64,000 nt of DNA from Euglena gracilis (taxonomy: Eukaryota > Euglenida > Euglenophyceae > Euglenales), in the NCBI GenBank assembly GCA_039621445.1, contig CP154957.1, positions 15,306,947-15,370,946 of the forward strand, read 5' to 3'. This document shows, in pieces, positions 63,898-64,000 of this stretch. The number at the start of each line of letters is the position of its first letter. Position 1 is the first letter of the stretch. The notes beneath the pieces are model-generated. The model searched no databases, was not told the DNA's origin, and saw nothing but the letters and a program-made list of their open reading frames with translations. The position numbers and the translations under genes were made by a program.

Positions 63898-64000
63898 CAG
63901 GGGGGGGTGCGCTGGGCGGCCCTCGGAAAAAAATGCGCAAAAATGCGCAAAAAAATGGACAATGTGCAAAAATGGGGGGGAAATTGCAAAAAATGCACAA
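63898..64000. mobile_element. FB4: partial FB element at right edge
   Basis: Identical to the start of FB3 as far as the window goes, 2010 bp to the right of it. Confidence 0.7.

Larger units (their letters stand above)
59911..64000 (+). repeat. 2,010-bp tandem duplication, two units plus start of a third
   Basis: Sequence from about 59911 repeats at an offset of exactly 2010 bp (for example TGTCACACCT at 60081 and 62091). Few differences were noticed: near 60344/62354, 60624/62634, 60639/62649 and 61656/63666, plus homopolymer lengths in the A-rich part. No recognised gene inside. Breakpoints are in FB elements. Confidence 0.92.

Overview
This window is nuclear DNA of an unidentified eukaryote, most likely a repeat-rich alga or protist. 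The reasons are a multi-exon gene with GT-AG introns, a Ty3/gypsy chromovirus, an APE-type LINE, DIRS-like tyrosine-recombinase (YR) retrotransposons, satellites and microsatellites. There are no operons, Shine-Dalgarno-led genes or CRISPR arrays. I saw no rRNA or tRNA gene and no decisive taxonomic marker. Almost all recognisable coding sequence belongs to mobile elements, and most of it is broken by frameshifts. Some breaks may be indel errors in the long homopolymer runs.

Layout. (1) 1-13.3 kb, minus strand: a Ty3/gypsy chromovirus (N-terminal and coiled-coil Gag part, capsid-like part, two zinc knuckles around an Arg/Ser-rich stretch, protease, RT, RNase H, integrase, relic chromodomain), followed by an unrecognised Pro/Gln/Ala-rich coding block that runs off the left edge. 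This whole compartment is packed with tiny perfect hairpins, which I consider the most unusual signal here. (2) 13.4-18.4 kb, minus: a LINE with APE endonuclease, RT, RNase H and a terminal CCHC-like motif; its RT active site reads CAND instead of (F/Y)ADD. (3) 18.4-22.4 kb, minus: the only plausible host gene, of unknown function, with six candidate exons. (4) 23.2-24.1 kb: a tandem array of about 112 bp units and two 32-bp palindromes. (5) 24.1-39 kb: four YR retrotransposon copies, three on minus (A, B, C) and one on plus (D); C and D are head to head and share an inverted terminal repeat. (6) 39-64 kb: no convincing genes; a mosaic of duplicated segments, G/C homopolymer hairpins, satellites, a (CA)n tract, A-rich terminal-inverted-repeat (FB) elements and a 2,010-bp tandem duplication that runs off the right edge.

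How the parts relate. Proteins of the retroelements would once have worked together inside each element (Gag packaging, RT/RNase H copying, integrase, endonuclease or tyrosine recombinase inserting). By eye no element looks intact: the Ty3 integrase is frameshifted before its catalytic Glu, the LINE RT has lost an Asp, YR copy B lacks the YxDD segment, and copy D has Met at the expected first catalytic Arg. The FB elements appear to have acted as recombination sites for the 2,010-bp duplication. All family assignments were made by reading motifs; no database search was possible.
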